Positions 54,422-64,000 of a stretch of 64,000 bases of DNA are shown piece after piece (position 1 is the stretch's first letter; every line of letters begins with the position of its first letter). The translations under genes and the position numbers were made by a program. The stretch comes from Atherix ibis. Its lineage: Eukaryota > Arthropoda > Insecta > Diptera > Athericidae. The notes beneath the pieces were generated by a model. The model did not search any database and had not been told where the DNA came from. It saw only the letters and a list, made by a program, of their open reading frames with translations. The stretch lies in the NCBI GenBank assembly GCA_958298945.1, contig OY282606.1, positions 48,559,920 through 48,623,919 of the forward strand, written 5' to 3'.

Positions 54422-55792
54422 ATGTTCTCGTCAACCGATAAATCCCTATCCATCCTTCTCTGGAATGCTAACGGACTGACTTTACACTGGCAAGAACTAG
54501 ATATTCTCTTACACAACAAACGCACAGACGTTGCACTGATTACAGAAACTCACTTTACGTCCAGGTCGTTTTTGGCTATACGTGACTATAAAACATACAG
54601 AACTGACCATCCAGACAACACAGCACACGGTGGAACTGCCATCCTTATTAGAAACTCCTTAAATCATTCCTTCCACCCACAAACTGCCACCGAATCCCTT
54701 CAGTCAATAGTTATTACGCTTCAATGTAAATCCTTTACCTTTAACGTTGCATCTGTTTATTGTCCTCCAAATCAAAAATTAACTCCCATACAATTTGATT
54801 CCTTCTTCAAATCAATTGGAAAATCCTTCATCGCGGGAGGACATTGTAATGCCAAGCACCCTAAATGGGGTTGTCGTGTTTCGAATCCCCGAGGAAAGAT
54901 TCTCCAAGAACTCCTCTCCCATACCACTCTAGAGGTCCTATCTCCTCCCACACCCACATATTGGCCGACCAGTGCCAGAAACCTTCCCGATATTCTAGAC
55001 TATTTCATAACCACACCCATACATTCCATTAATACTTCCATAGATACACTCCTGGACCTGAATTCCGACCATTCCCCTGTTCTCCTAACACTAGACACTT
55101 CCCCTTCCTTTAAATCCTATCCTGCCAAACTTTTAAATGGGAAAGTTGATTGGGACATTTTTAGACAGAACTTAGACCAACAGATTAATTTACAACAAAG
55201 CCTTAAGAACGTACAAGAAATAGACGATGCCGTAAACGACTTGACTGTTTGCATACAGAACTCAATCACTAACGCCCACATAACTCATAACAAACCAACC
55301 ATACGAGAACAGGACTATAATCTTCCGCAAAAAATTCGCAGCTTGATAAGCGAGAAACGTCGAGCCAGGGCCCAGTGGCAACGTTCAAGAATGCCAAATG
55401 AGAAGAAAAAACTGAACCAACTACAACGAGAACTGAAACAAGAAATAATTAATTATAATAACGAACGATTTACTGAATACACAGAATCACTAACAACTAA
55501 TAAGTCACTCTGGACAGCTACCGTACGAATTCTCAAATACAAAACAGCTACACACCCGCTCCGGAATACCGACGGAACCTGGGCAAAAACGGATAAACTG
55601 AAAGCCGACATCTTCGGCAAACACTTAGAAAACATCTTTAAACCTCACGAAGATGTCCAATACATTCTGCATGACGAACAAATATTCCGACAAATATCAA
55701 CTCAGTTGCCCATAAATCCACCTCCTAAGTTTTTCACTCCTTCCGAAGTTAAATTCACAATAGAACACCTTTCCAATAAAAAAGCCCCATGA
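54422..55792 (+). pseudogene. Jockey-type LINE ORF2: endonuclease and RT linker
   Basis: 456 open codons. The APE-like endonuclease shows LLWNANGLT (Asn), ITETHFT (Glu), VASVYCPPN and LNSDHSPVL (terminal Asp-His). The central box that should read GDFNAKH is GGHCNAKH, so a catalytic Asp is replaced by His. The RT linker (KRRARAQWQRSRMPNEKKKL, LWTATVRILKYKT) and the start of RT (FTPSEVKFTIEHLSNKKAP) follow. A stop at 55790-55792 occurs where a Gly of the PGxD block is expected. In an active element this protein nicks DNA and primes cDNA synthesis. Confidence 0.85.
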
Positions 55793-57040
55793 TATGACCT
55801 AATAACTTCAGAAATCCTGAAAACAATTTCCAAAAAAAACCCTCGTCCTTATAACCTATATTTATAATAGTATCCTCCGCACATCATTTTTTCCTTCCCT
55901 GTGGAAGTTTTCCATAATTAAGATGATCCCAAAACCCAATAAGTCCAAAAATCTTCCTACCTCATATAGACCTATAAGCCTCCTTCCCATGTTATCAAAA
56001 ATCCTAGAAAAATTAATCCTAAAACGCCTTTATCCCATTTTTGAATCCGAGGGTGTCATTCCTCAGCATCAGTTTGGATTTCGAACTGAGCATTCCACAT
56101 AGCGTGTTCGCTAGAGCGAAAGGAATACTGGCCAGGCGTGTTTCTTGGCATTTCGCATGCTTTCGACCGTGTATGGCACCCTGGATTGCTTTGGAAGTTG
56201 CAGCGAGTCCTACACTCGGGTTATTTCCACATCCTTAAATCTTATCTCTCAGACCGATATTTTCAGGTAGCTGAAAATATTGAGTACTCTGACATTTATA
56301 CAATTTCCTAGGCCCTATCCTATATAACATTTATACCCATGACATTACTTGCCACAACAACATCCTAACCGCAACATATGCTGACGATACAGCCATCCTG
56401 ACACATCACAAAGATCCTTCCACAGCCATTAGTATCCTACAGAACCATATCCACTCCTTAGAAACTTGGTTCAAAATGTGGAGAGTGAAATCTGCTCACA
56501 CTCTGCCGAGAACAAATTCCCGACATAACCCTAAACGGCAGTATTATTCCACAAAAAAATAGCGTACGTTACCTTGGACTTATATTCGACAAACGATTAA
56601 CCTGGAACCTTCATACGAAAACTAAAAGACGTGAACTTAACGGACGATACAAACAATTATTACGTCTCCTAGACAGTAAATCAAAACTTACAACAACAAG
56701 TAAACTATAGAAAATACGGTTCTGAAACCAATATGGACATATGGTCTAGAACTTTGGGGTTCGACTAAGCATTCCAACTCCCTTCCAATCCAATCCCTAC
56801 AATCCCGAATCCTTCGTAAAATTGCCAATGCCCCCTTTTATGTGCGAAACACTGTTATCCACCGTGACCTAAATGTTCCATTTGTTCGTGAACTATGCAT
56901 CTTCCGATATAGAAAATTCCATTCGCATCTATCCTTCCACCCTAATCCTTTAGGAAGGGAACTTTTCACTCCCACCCTTCCAGTATACACCCATCGACAT
57001 TTAAAACGGCGATGGCCGAGAGATTCTCTAAAATTATAAA
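55793..57040 (+). pseudogene. Jockey-type LINE ORF2: reverse transcriptase, decayed
   Basis: RT continues with many stops and frameshifts: YDLITSEILKTISKK, LGISHAFDRVWHPGLLWKLQ (motif A), QVAENIEYSDIYTIS (motif B part lost), a YADDTAIL-type box near 56380, LNGSIIPQKNSVRYLGLIFD and the thumb ending FHSHLSFHPNPLGRELF and THRHLKRRWPRDSL. It is degraded more than the endonuclease part. Confidence 0.75.
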
Positions 57041-57180
57041 ATAAAATTACCCTGTTCTAGAGGTAACATCGATGGGTATTTTCCTCCACATGTCTTCATG
57101 TCCTTGTATATTCCCGTAAAAAATCTGCTTGCTACTAGCATAAAAAAATTATTTCCATTCGGGATTTTGTTTGATCACGC

Positions 57181-58618
57181 AGCTTTTTTGCATCATTATT
57201 ATTTTGATTTTTTTAAAAAAAATTGAATTTGAAAATAATCCGTAATGTAACTAACATTATTCGCACAACGCCAAATCGCCAATACCACAGTAGCTTAACC
57301 CCCTAACCCTCACTCATTCTTTTGAAAATTGAATAGCAAAAAAAATCGGCATTTCTCAATGCCAATAATAAAATTAACATTGAGAAGAAAAAAATAAAAT
57401 GTACAAAAAAAATTCCAGAAATTAACAACGAGCAAAAAAACATAAAAATACATAAAAAGCAAGACAAAAAATAAAATTCGTAAAAAAACCAAAATACCCA
57501 AAAATTTGAAGTTCAAGTCGAAGTCTGAAGTCCGATTGTGTGTATAAAAATGCAAGAGGTCCGTCGATTTTGTTCTGGTAAAAATTACAATCAGGCCTGA
57601 AAAACACCCGAACCAGCAGAAAGAACCAGCAGAAAGCAGTTTTTCAGTACACCCCAACTGTTGCAATTCCATGAAAAAGTGGCAAATTTCAGAAAATCTA
57701 AACATTCGTCAGGTTTTTGCCAATCGATATAGAAAAATTCAAATAGTCGGCAACTAGGCGAACTGTAAAATAATGATCGTTTTTCTCATTTTTAATTATT
57801 CTTTTTGATTTTCTTTTATTTTTCAAGTTTTCTATTATTTTTTTTACTCGATGTAGAAATTAATAATTTTTTAAGCACTAAAAAGTGCTTATTTTTTTAA
57901 ATTCAATCTGTTTTTTTTTTACTTTTTTTTTGTGCTCTTTTAATTATTTTCATTTTTATGCAAGTGAAATTGCTGATGGTATTCATATAAGTTTTAGAAA
58001 ATATTTTTTTTTTACTTTGAATTTTTTTTATACGTATTTTTACTTTTTCTTTTAAATGAAATTGATTGACCGTAAACTGAGGATCTTATAGATATTTCGG
58101 GAAACACTGCTATTTAATTCTTTTGCGACTATATTGGGCTCATACCTTCGCTTAGAGTTTTTAATTGAATTATTTCTTACCAAATCATATTTTTTTTTAC
58201 TAATAACTCTGCAAATTGAACGGCAGATCCATGTTTCTAGTAGTTCCTTAATTTATTATTTATATATCATACTTACATTTATTTACATTAATATATTTTT
58301 ACGTGTATATCAGATAAATTTGCTTTGTGACCGTTAATGAGTGAGCGTTGTGAGTGACCGTTATTAGTTACGAGTACCATTGCGAGCGACGGTTGTGACA
58401 ATTTCGATGAAAATCATTGAACTTATCAAATGGTGAAGATGAGAATGACCAACTACATGAAGAGCTATGTTGAGCAGTACTTTATTTTGGAAGGTTTTAA
58501 TACTGCTCAGCATAGCTCTTTTCATCCATTCCTGAAGTTGGATGTCGTACATTCAGACTGGTTTTAAAACCAATATAATATTATCAACTCGGAATTCCAC
58601 CTCGGCAGCTAATAGATA
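57181..58618. other. AT-rich stretch with an imperfect hairpin
   Basis: No gene recognised; the Phe-rich minus frame at 57310-57705 looks like low-complexity DNA. At about 58460-58525 gaagagctatgttgagcagta pairs imperfectly with tactgctcagcatagctctt. Confidence 0.45.
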
Positions 58619-60414
58619 CGAGGGTCGTTCAATAATTCCTTAGAAAAAGATGGAAAAAAACTGTTTTTTATAAAAAAAACTTATTTATTTTTCAACATAA
58701 TCTCTTTTTAGCTCTATACACTTTTCCAACCGTTTTTCCAAAATTTTTATCCCGTCCAAAAAATAGGATTTCGGAAGTTCTGCAAAATACTAATCCGTTT
58801 GAGCAATGACGTCCTCGTTTGAAGTGAACCGTCGTCCGCCAAGCCATTTCTTCAGATTGGGGAAAAGAAAATAGTCACTCGGGGCCAAATCTGGTGAATA
58901 AGCGGGATGCTGCAACAATTCCATTCTCAATTCCAAAATTTTGGCCATGGAAACAGCGCAGGTGTGCACACGCGCATTGTCCTGATGCAAGAGGATTTTT
59001 TTCTTCTTCAGATGGGGGCGGTTCTCTTTGATTTCTTCGCTCAACCGTTGCAATAACGACGCGTAATACGCTCCTGTTATTGTTTTTCCTTTTTCCAAGT
59101 AGTCGATAAAAATGATGCCCTGCGAATCCCAAAAGACCGTGGTCATCACCTTGCCGGCCGATGACACAGTTTTTGCCTTCTTCGGAGCCCGTTCACCCTT
59201 GAAAATCCACTGTGATGACTGTCTCTTCGTTTCTGGAGTGTATTAGTGTATCCAGGTTTCGTCCACAGTGACATATCGACGAAGGAATTCAGCAGGATTG
59301 CGATGAAAGAGTACCAACATAGCCTCAGAGTCCACTACACGATTGCGCTTATTCTCCTCTGAGAGCAAACGCGGCACCCATCTTGCCGAAATTTTTTTCA
59401 CAGACAATTTTTCATGCAAAATTGAAGCGACTGTACCTTGTGATATGCCCGTGGCCTCAACTAATTCCATTTTGGCCATGGAAACAGCGCAGGTGTGCAT
59501 ACGCGCATTGTCCTGATGCAAGAGGATTTTTTTCTTCTTCAGATGGGGGCGGTTCTCTTTGATTTCTTCGCTCAACCGTTGCAATAACGACGCGTAATAC
59601 GCTCCTGTTATTGTTTTTCCTTTTTCCAAGTAGTCGATAAAAATGATGCCCTGCGAATCCCAAAAGACCGTGGTCATCACCTTGCCGGCCGATGGCACAG
59701 TTTTTGCCTTCTTCGGAGCCCGTTCACCCTTGAAAATCCACTGTGATGACTGTCTCTTCGTTTCTGGAGTGTAGTAGTGTATCCAGGTTTCGTCCACAGT
59801 GACATATCGACGAAGGAATTCGGCAGGATTGCGATGAAAGAGTGCCAACATAGCCTCAGAGTCCACTACACGATTGCGCTTTTTCTCCTCTGAGAGCAAA
59901 CGCGGCACCCATCTTGCCGAAATTTTTTTCACAGACAATTTTTCATGCAAAATTGAAGCGACTGTACCTTGTGATATGCCCGTGGCCTCAACTAATTCGC
60001 GCATTTTAATTCGCCGATCGTTCAAAATCAGATCGTGGATTTTGTCGATGATTTCAGGAGTAGACACCTCAACTGGGCGTCCTGAACGATATTCATCTTT
60101 TGTGGATGAACGGCCACGTTTAAATTCATTCACCCAATTGTAAACCATCGCAAACGCAGGTGCAGATGTGCCACGAGCTGCATCCAACTCGGCTTTGATT
60201 TCTTTCGGGCTTAACCCTTTCAAATGGAGATGTTTGATGACAGCCGTAAACTCGCTTTTTTCCATTGTTATGCACAAATAAATGTCGTTAATTTTAATCG
60301 ACGATAGAAATTGACCTACGCTATGCATCGAGCTGAAATTTTGACAGCTTTCCTGTCGATAATGCTACTTACAAAAAAAATCTTTACCAACACTACGTTA
60401 TTGAACGAACCTCG
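58619..60414 (-). mobile_element. Mariner (family A) copy with in-frame 531-bp internal duplication
   Basis: The left terminus cgagggtcgttcaataatt... is flanked by TA (58617-58618). The right terminus is slightly shortened (ttattgaacgaacctcg) with TA at 60415-60416. The transposase starts at 60265 (MEKSEF). After the second catalytic block (HQDNARMHTCAVSMAK) the frame goes straight back into MELVEATGISQG and repeats the second HTH, RWVPRLL, VDETWIH, VFWDSQG and HQDNARVHT before reaching SPDLAPSDYF. The repeat offset between the two ttggccatgg sites is 531 bp (177 codons), so frame is kept. Only two nonsense codons were seen (after ETWIH near 59244; after IAQTD near 58790). Confidence 0.92.
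58700..60265 (-). pseudogene. Duplicated-core mariner transposase, two nonsense codons
   Basis: The single reading frame holds two copies of the second HTH, two VDETW boxes, two HQDNA boxes and one SPDLAPSDY box. Three catalytic Asp are expected in a normal enzyme; this frame carries five. The order HTH1-HTH2-D1-D2-HTH2-D1-D2-D3 could in principle fold as a damaged core followed by a complete HTH2-D1-D2-D3 core. Whether such a protein was ever active is unknown. Confidence 0.8.
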
Positions 60415-60416
60415 TA

Positions 60417-63400
60417 TTACGATATCAAATGTTAAGTTCCTTCGCTATGTTGTGCAATTTTTTAATTCGGAATATTCCTCTGGAGTATTTTTCAGTTAGT
60501 CTATGTATCTAATCGATCGTCGAGTAATTCTTTCTGAAATCCAAATGATCATGTGGAATAAGTTTCCCATCTACTATAATTCTTAAAAACGCTATTCCAA
60601 TAAGTTTATTAGATGATACTATATTATTTAACTATGACTTCTGCTAACTTCCAATATCGAGGTATATACTTCACTTAAAAGCTAGCGTTAATAATATATT
60701 CAAGTTTTTAGCAAATCCTTTTTACACCTTTTTTTATAAGTGTCCTTAAGGTTACTAGCGAAATTTCTTAAACGTTAAATCTATCAGTGAAAAGTATCCG
60801 ATAGCCGAAATCTGTCGGAGAAGTGTAAACTGGCAGAACAATTTACTTGTGATCTTTTTATTCGTTAAGACTGCTTTCAGTAGTGAATAATTTATGTTAC
60901 TCGTATTATTGGCTATAACACTGCTCAGATACCTGTTAAATGATTCATGTTTTATTTCACTTATTAATTTTTGTTTTGATTTCCCAAAAAAGTGGTTATA
61001 CGGAAAATTACCCTTACAATCTAAAAACTGTATGGAAAATTTCCCGGACAGTTATTGGCAATGTTATAAAAATTTTCAAATTCCAGTAGCAGTTCACAGA
61101 GCTTTCCGTTGCAAAAGATTTTCTGAGCTTGACAAAAAGAAACCCTCAAATACTCACCACATCTCAAACTTAGCACATATCAGGAAAAATCGAGGCAAAT
61201 TTTCTAGTTTCAATAGCCAAATTTGATGTCGAAACTCAAGCTCATTGAAAGTTTTCGTTTTTCACTCAGATTTTATGAAAGCTAAGAGAGTAAGTTAAAA
61301 ATTTATGAACCAAAAATTTATCAGAAATGTTTAGTGAGAGGAAATTGGAAACAGTGCATTGAATTATTGCAAAGTTGCATTACATTTTATTTTGGTTTTT
61401 TTTTTATTAAAATAATATAAACCTCTTAAACATTACAGAAAACGAATTAATAAAGTTCTCGAAACAATGCATAAACACTTTTAGAATTTACTATTTCTTA
61501 AAGAGTAACTCTTCGCGATATATAAAAGTGCACAATTCATTGTAGTTACGTTATTGAGGATTCTTTTCTTCTTACATATGGGTACGATCATTGCCAAAAA
61601 ACTCTTCAGGAGATACAAAATGAAATTCAATTTTTTCAATCGAACTCAAGAATAAGATCAGAATACCGTGATAGGTTTCTGATAATCGTAATGCCTGGAG
61701 TATGTATAGTAATTTGTCTATTTATTTCGCACCTATAACAATAATCTTCCTTTATCGTTCAACTGACACCTTCGTTTCCCTTCAACACTATCTAGTATTG
61801 CGCATTGGTTTTGCACTGCATATCATTGAAAATATATTTTGTCAACCAAAAACTGCATATCACCACGTTTCGCTGTATGTGTAGGTGTTTGATGTCTGTA
61901 TATTATCTGTGTTCAAACAAACAGAGGCCTCTATCGGTTTAAAGTTAAAGAAAATTAAATTTTCCCAATTGAATGACTAACCGGAAAAAAAGCTTATAGG
62001 AAAATTATTTGAAATTTGATTATTTAATTTGTAACTTTGCTGTGTAATTTTCTTGTTGAGAAAAAACTCAATAAAAATAAATACAACCAATAATTAATAA
62101 TTACTTTAATAGTCTTAATTCTATTTCATGACCAATTTACAATAATTTATATTTGATTTTTTTTTTATATTAATTAATAACTATAACATATTAGCGTTCC
62201 ATTTAATTTGCGTTTTGGATTTATTTTTAATAATTATTATTATAAATTTTCTTTTTTGTGTAGGTACATCCCTTCATTCTCAGCTTTTACATTTATTTAA
62301 TATTTTTTTCTTTCATTTTAAATATTTCGATTAATTTTCATCGTTCTTTTTAATTTTAATAGTTATTTTTACAATATTTAAGCATAGAATTTTAATTTAT
62401 TTTTTCCGAATTTATATTATAACTACTCGTATTTTGAAATTGTTTTTTGAGTAAAAATATGTGTGTGTTTTTTTTTTTAAATTTTATTAAAAAGAAATTC
62501 ACCTTCTCCTTTTGTTAAATTTTATTCATTATTAATTAAATATAATTTATTTATATTTTATCTATAAGTTGAATAAAAAAAAATTAGAAAAAAAACTATT
62601 CACATATGATTTTTGAAATTCTTTTAAGGTTTTGATTACTGGTGGTAGGTATCTCTCTATTTCTAATAACACATAATTTTTAACATTCACACCAAAATAT
62701 TTGCATTTATTTTAAACAATTTTAAAAAAATTTCTTTATAATTTAAAAAAAAAAACAAAATTATTAAAATTCATTTTATATTTTAAAAATATTTTTTTTG
62801 TTATTTTTACAAATTTTTTTTTTTTTTTTGATTTTTGTATTTTTGCATAGCTTTATGAATTTTTAATTAGAATTTCCTTGGCATTTTCTAGAATTTATAT
62901 AATTTTTTATGTTGTCTAAAAATATTATAATCACTGTTCATATTTCAGATACCATATCTTAAGAATCACTGTTGTAAGTTTAATTTTCTTTCATTAAAGG
63001 GGACAAACTAATAAATAATTAATGTTATTTATAGTTAAGGGCAATTTGCAGAAATGATGGACAATTGACGAAAAAGAAAAATAAATAAAAAGTTGTTGTT
63101 CCAATAATACTTTATTATTATTCATGATTTTGCTATTCTCAAAAAAAATTCTTTTTCTACATTAATAATAGGGAACTTTCTAAAAAGTATTCTTTAAAAT
63201 GCATAATTTTATAATTAGTCTGAAGGTATTTTATGGAAAGATTTGGGAGAATATTATTTTAAAATCATTTTCGAAAACTATCCGAATTTTGTAAATTTAC
63301 TATATAAAAACTTATATTAGATAAGTCGTCAAGGAAACCAAGTAAATTTTAAATAAAACAATCAAAACCAAAGAGAAGGATAGGTTCTTTTTATAAGAAC

Positions 63401-63425
63401 GAAGAGGAAATTAAAGGAAATAATA
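60417..63425. other. Long AT-rich stretch without recognisable genes
   Basis: The frame 60894-61226 (110 codons) has no recognisable family. From 61900 to 63400 the sequence is extremely A+T-rich with long T tracts (for example about 62810-62832). No tRNA or element termini. Confidence 0.5.
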
Positions 63426-63637
63426 TGAAATTTGTTGTTGTTGTTGTTGTTGTTTGTTATCAATTCAAGCAACATTAGTACTGAAATGTATTATTCTAAG
63501 GGATAAGGAAATTAAATTGGAAAGAAAAGCAAAGTAATTTTTGGGAATTAGCTTAGGACCATGCCTCAGTGGGATTTGTTACCACAACTCCTTAGATGGT
63601 AGTGCAGCACGCTATCGACTGTGCTACCGGGTTGGCT
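63426..63637 (-). repeat. tRNA-derived SINE, full-length-looking copy
   Basis: Reverse complement: ggtagcacagtcgatagcgtgc (box A region), a degenerate box B (gtggtaacaaatccc), the body ggcatggtcctaagctaa...ttccttatccctt, and a tail of (aac)n. It matches the SINEs at 27041-27540. The T-arm loop is altered (ggtaacaaatcc), so box B is probably weak. Confidence 0.72.
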
Positions 63638-63639
63638 AA

Positions 63640-63835
63640 TGTGAAGCTTTTTATGGGAAAACGAGGTAACGTTAAAGGATACAAAACAAAGAAATTTTGA
63701 GAGAAACAAGAGCGAACTTTTTAAAGAAAACAAGAGAGAACTTTATAGGAAACAAGGAGCAACTATTTATAGGAAACAAAAGAAAAGATTTTAAGGGAAA
63801 CAAGAGTAAACTTTTTATAGGATACAAGAGGAAGC
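63640..63835 (+). repeat. Degenerate 22-27-bp purine-rich minisatellite
   Basis: About eight units resemble gaactttttataggaaacaa followed by gag, with period drift between 22 and 27 bp. No coding potential seen. Confidence 0.65.
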
Positions 63836-64000
63836 TTTAAAGTTTTAGAATGCCTTTTTCCTAGAGTTAGAAAAGGTGAAAACTCCCGTGACTCAACTTT
63901 TGTTTCCTTTCTGAACGCCTACTACTCGTACCTATTATACACTAAACGTCAAATATCAACACCATCACTGCTTGAGCTCCTAACTTAACTCTGCCGTTTT
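63836..64000. other. No recognisable feature
   Basis: Nothing supported at the window end. Confidence 0.3.

Larger units (their letters stand above)
51881..57180 (+). mobile_element. Jockey-clade LINE with duplicated ORF1 and a D2HGDH insert
   Basis: The order is: 5' leader, ORF1 (51988-52838), D2HGDH-derived segment (52839-53524), repeated ORF1 segment (from 53532) to the ORF1 stop, then ORF2 endonuclease and RT (54422 to about 57040) and a 3' UTR ending near 57180. The 527 bp at 52312-52838 is repeated at 53532-54058 with a few per cent of differences by eye. ORF1 carries two CCHC-type knuckle sets and a glutamine-rich tail. No target-site duplication was identified. The LINE cannot be active: ORF1 has a nonsense codon and a frameshift, and ORF2 breaks after 55790. 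Confidence 0.85.

Noticed and set aside
57310..57705. 131-codon hydrophobic minus ORF resembling a membrane protein
   Set aside because: Phe/Leu/Cys-rich translation of T-rich DNA; the hydrophobicity follows from base composition.
60894..61226. 110-codon plus ORF with a hydrophobic start
   Set aside because: No recognisable family, no splice context and no paralogue in the window; not enough to call a gene.

Overview
This is an AT-rich nuclear segment from an insect. The evidence is a three-exon insect-type gustatory receptor gene, a eukaryotic mitochondrial D-2-hydroxyglutarate dehydrogenase gene, several mariner families and R1-, jockey-, RTE- and copia-type retroelements. The species cannot be told from the sequence. 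I see only two credible host protein genes: the gustatory receptor (37041-38669, minus) and D2HGDH (49680-51203, plus). Almost all other coding-like sequence is mobile-element debris.

Layout. 0-6.5 kb: RTE-like and R1-like LINE fragments, a decayed jockey-type LINE cut by a rearranged mariner, and a mariner-type MITE. 7-10 kb: two mariners of different families. 10.5-14.4 kb: LINE remnants and a fairly long RTE-like reverse transcriptase. 14.7-16.4 kb: a mariner with an internal duplication. 18.4-19.6 kb and 28.8-29.7 kb: two loci of a degenerate ~75 bp repeat; the first holds a tRNA-headed SINE whose tail matches the RTE-like LINE. 21.6-24.6 kb: a 5'-truncated R1-clade element with a 13 bp target-site duplication. 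24.6-26.9 kb: copia remnant, then a cluster of tRNA-derived SINEs. 31-36.2 kb: mariner and a second R1-clade copy. 37-38.7 kb: the receptor. 39.1-42.4 kb: a DD41D (rosa-like) transposon containing a large foldback element with a split THAP-domain remnant. 43-48.2 kb: nested insertions in another DD41D-like transposase. 49.7-57.2 kb: D2HGDH followed by a jockey-clade LINE carrying a near-identical piece of D2HGDH inside a duplicated ORF1. 58.6-60.4 kb: a second copy of the internally duplicated mariner. 60.4-64 kb: AT-rich DNA, a SINE and a minisatellite.

Functional connections: D2HGDH is predicted to oxidise D-2-hydroxyglutarate in mitochondria, and the receptor is a seven-transmembrane chemoreceptor; nothing links them. 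The most informative signals are structural. They are a gene-derived templated insertion at a duplication junction, an in-frame duplicated mariner present at two loci, a SINE/LINE partner pair, a P-superfamily-like foldback, and a recurring set of perfect hairpins with 4-nt loops.
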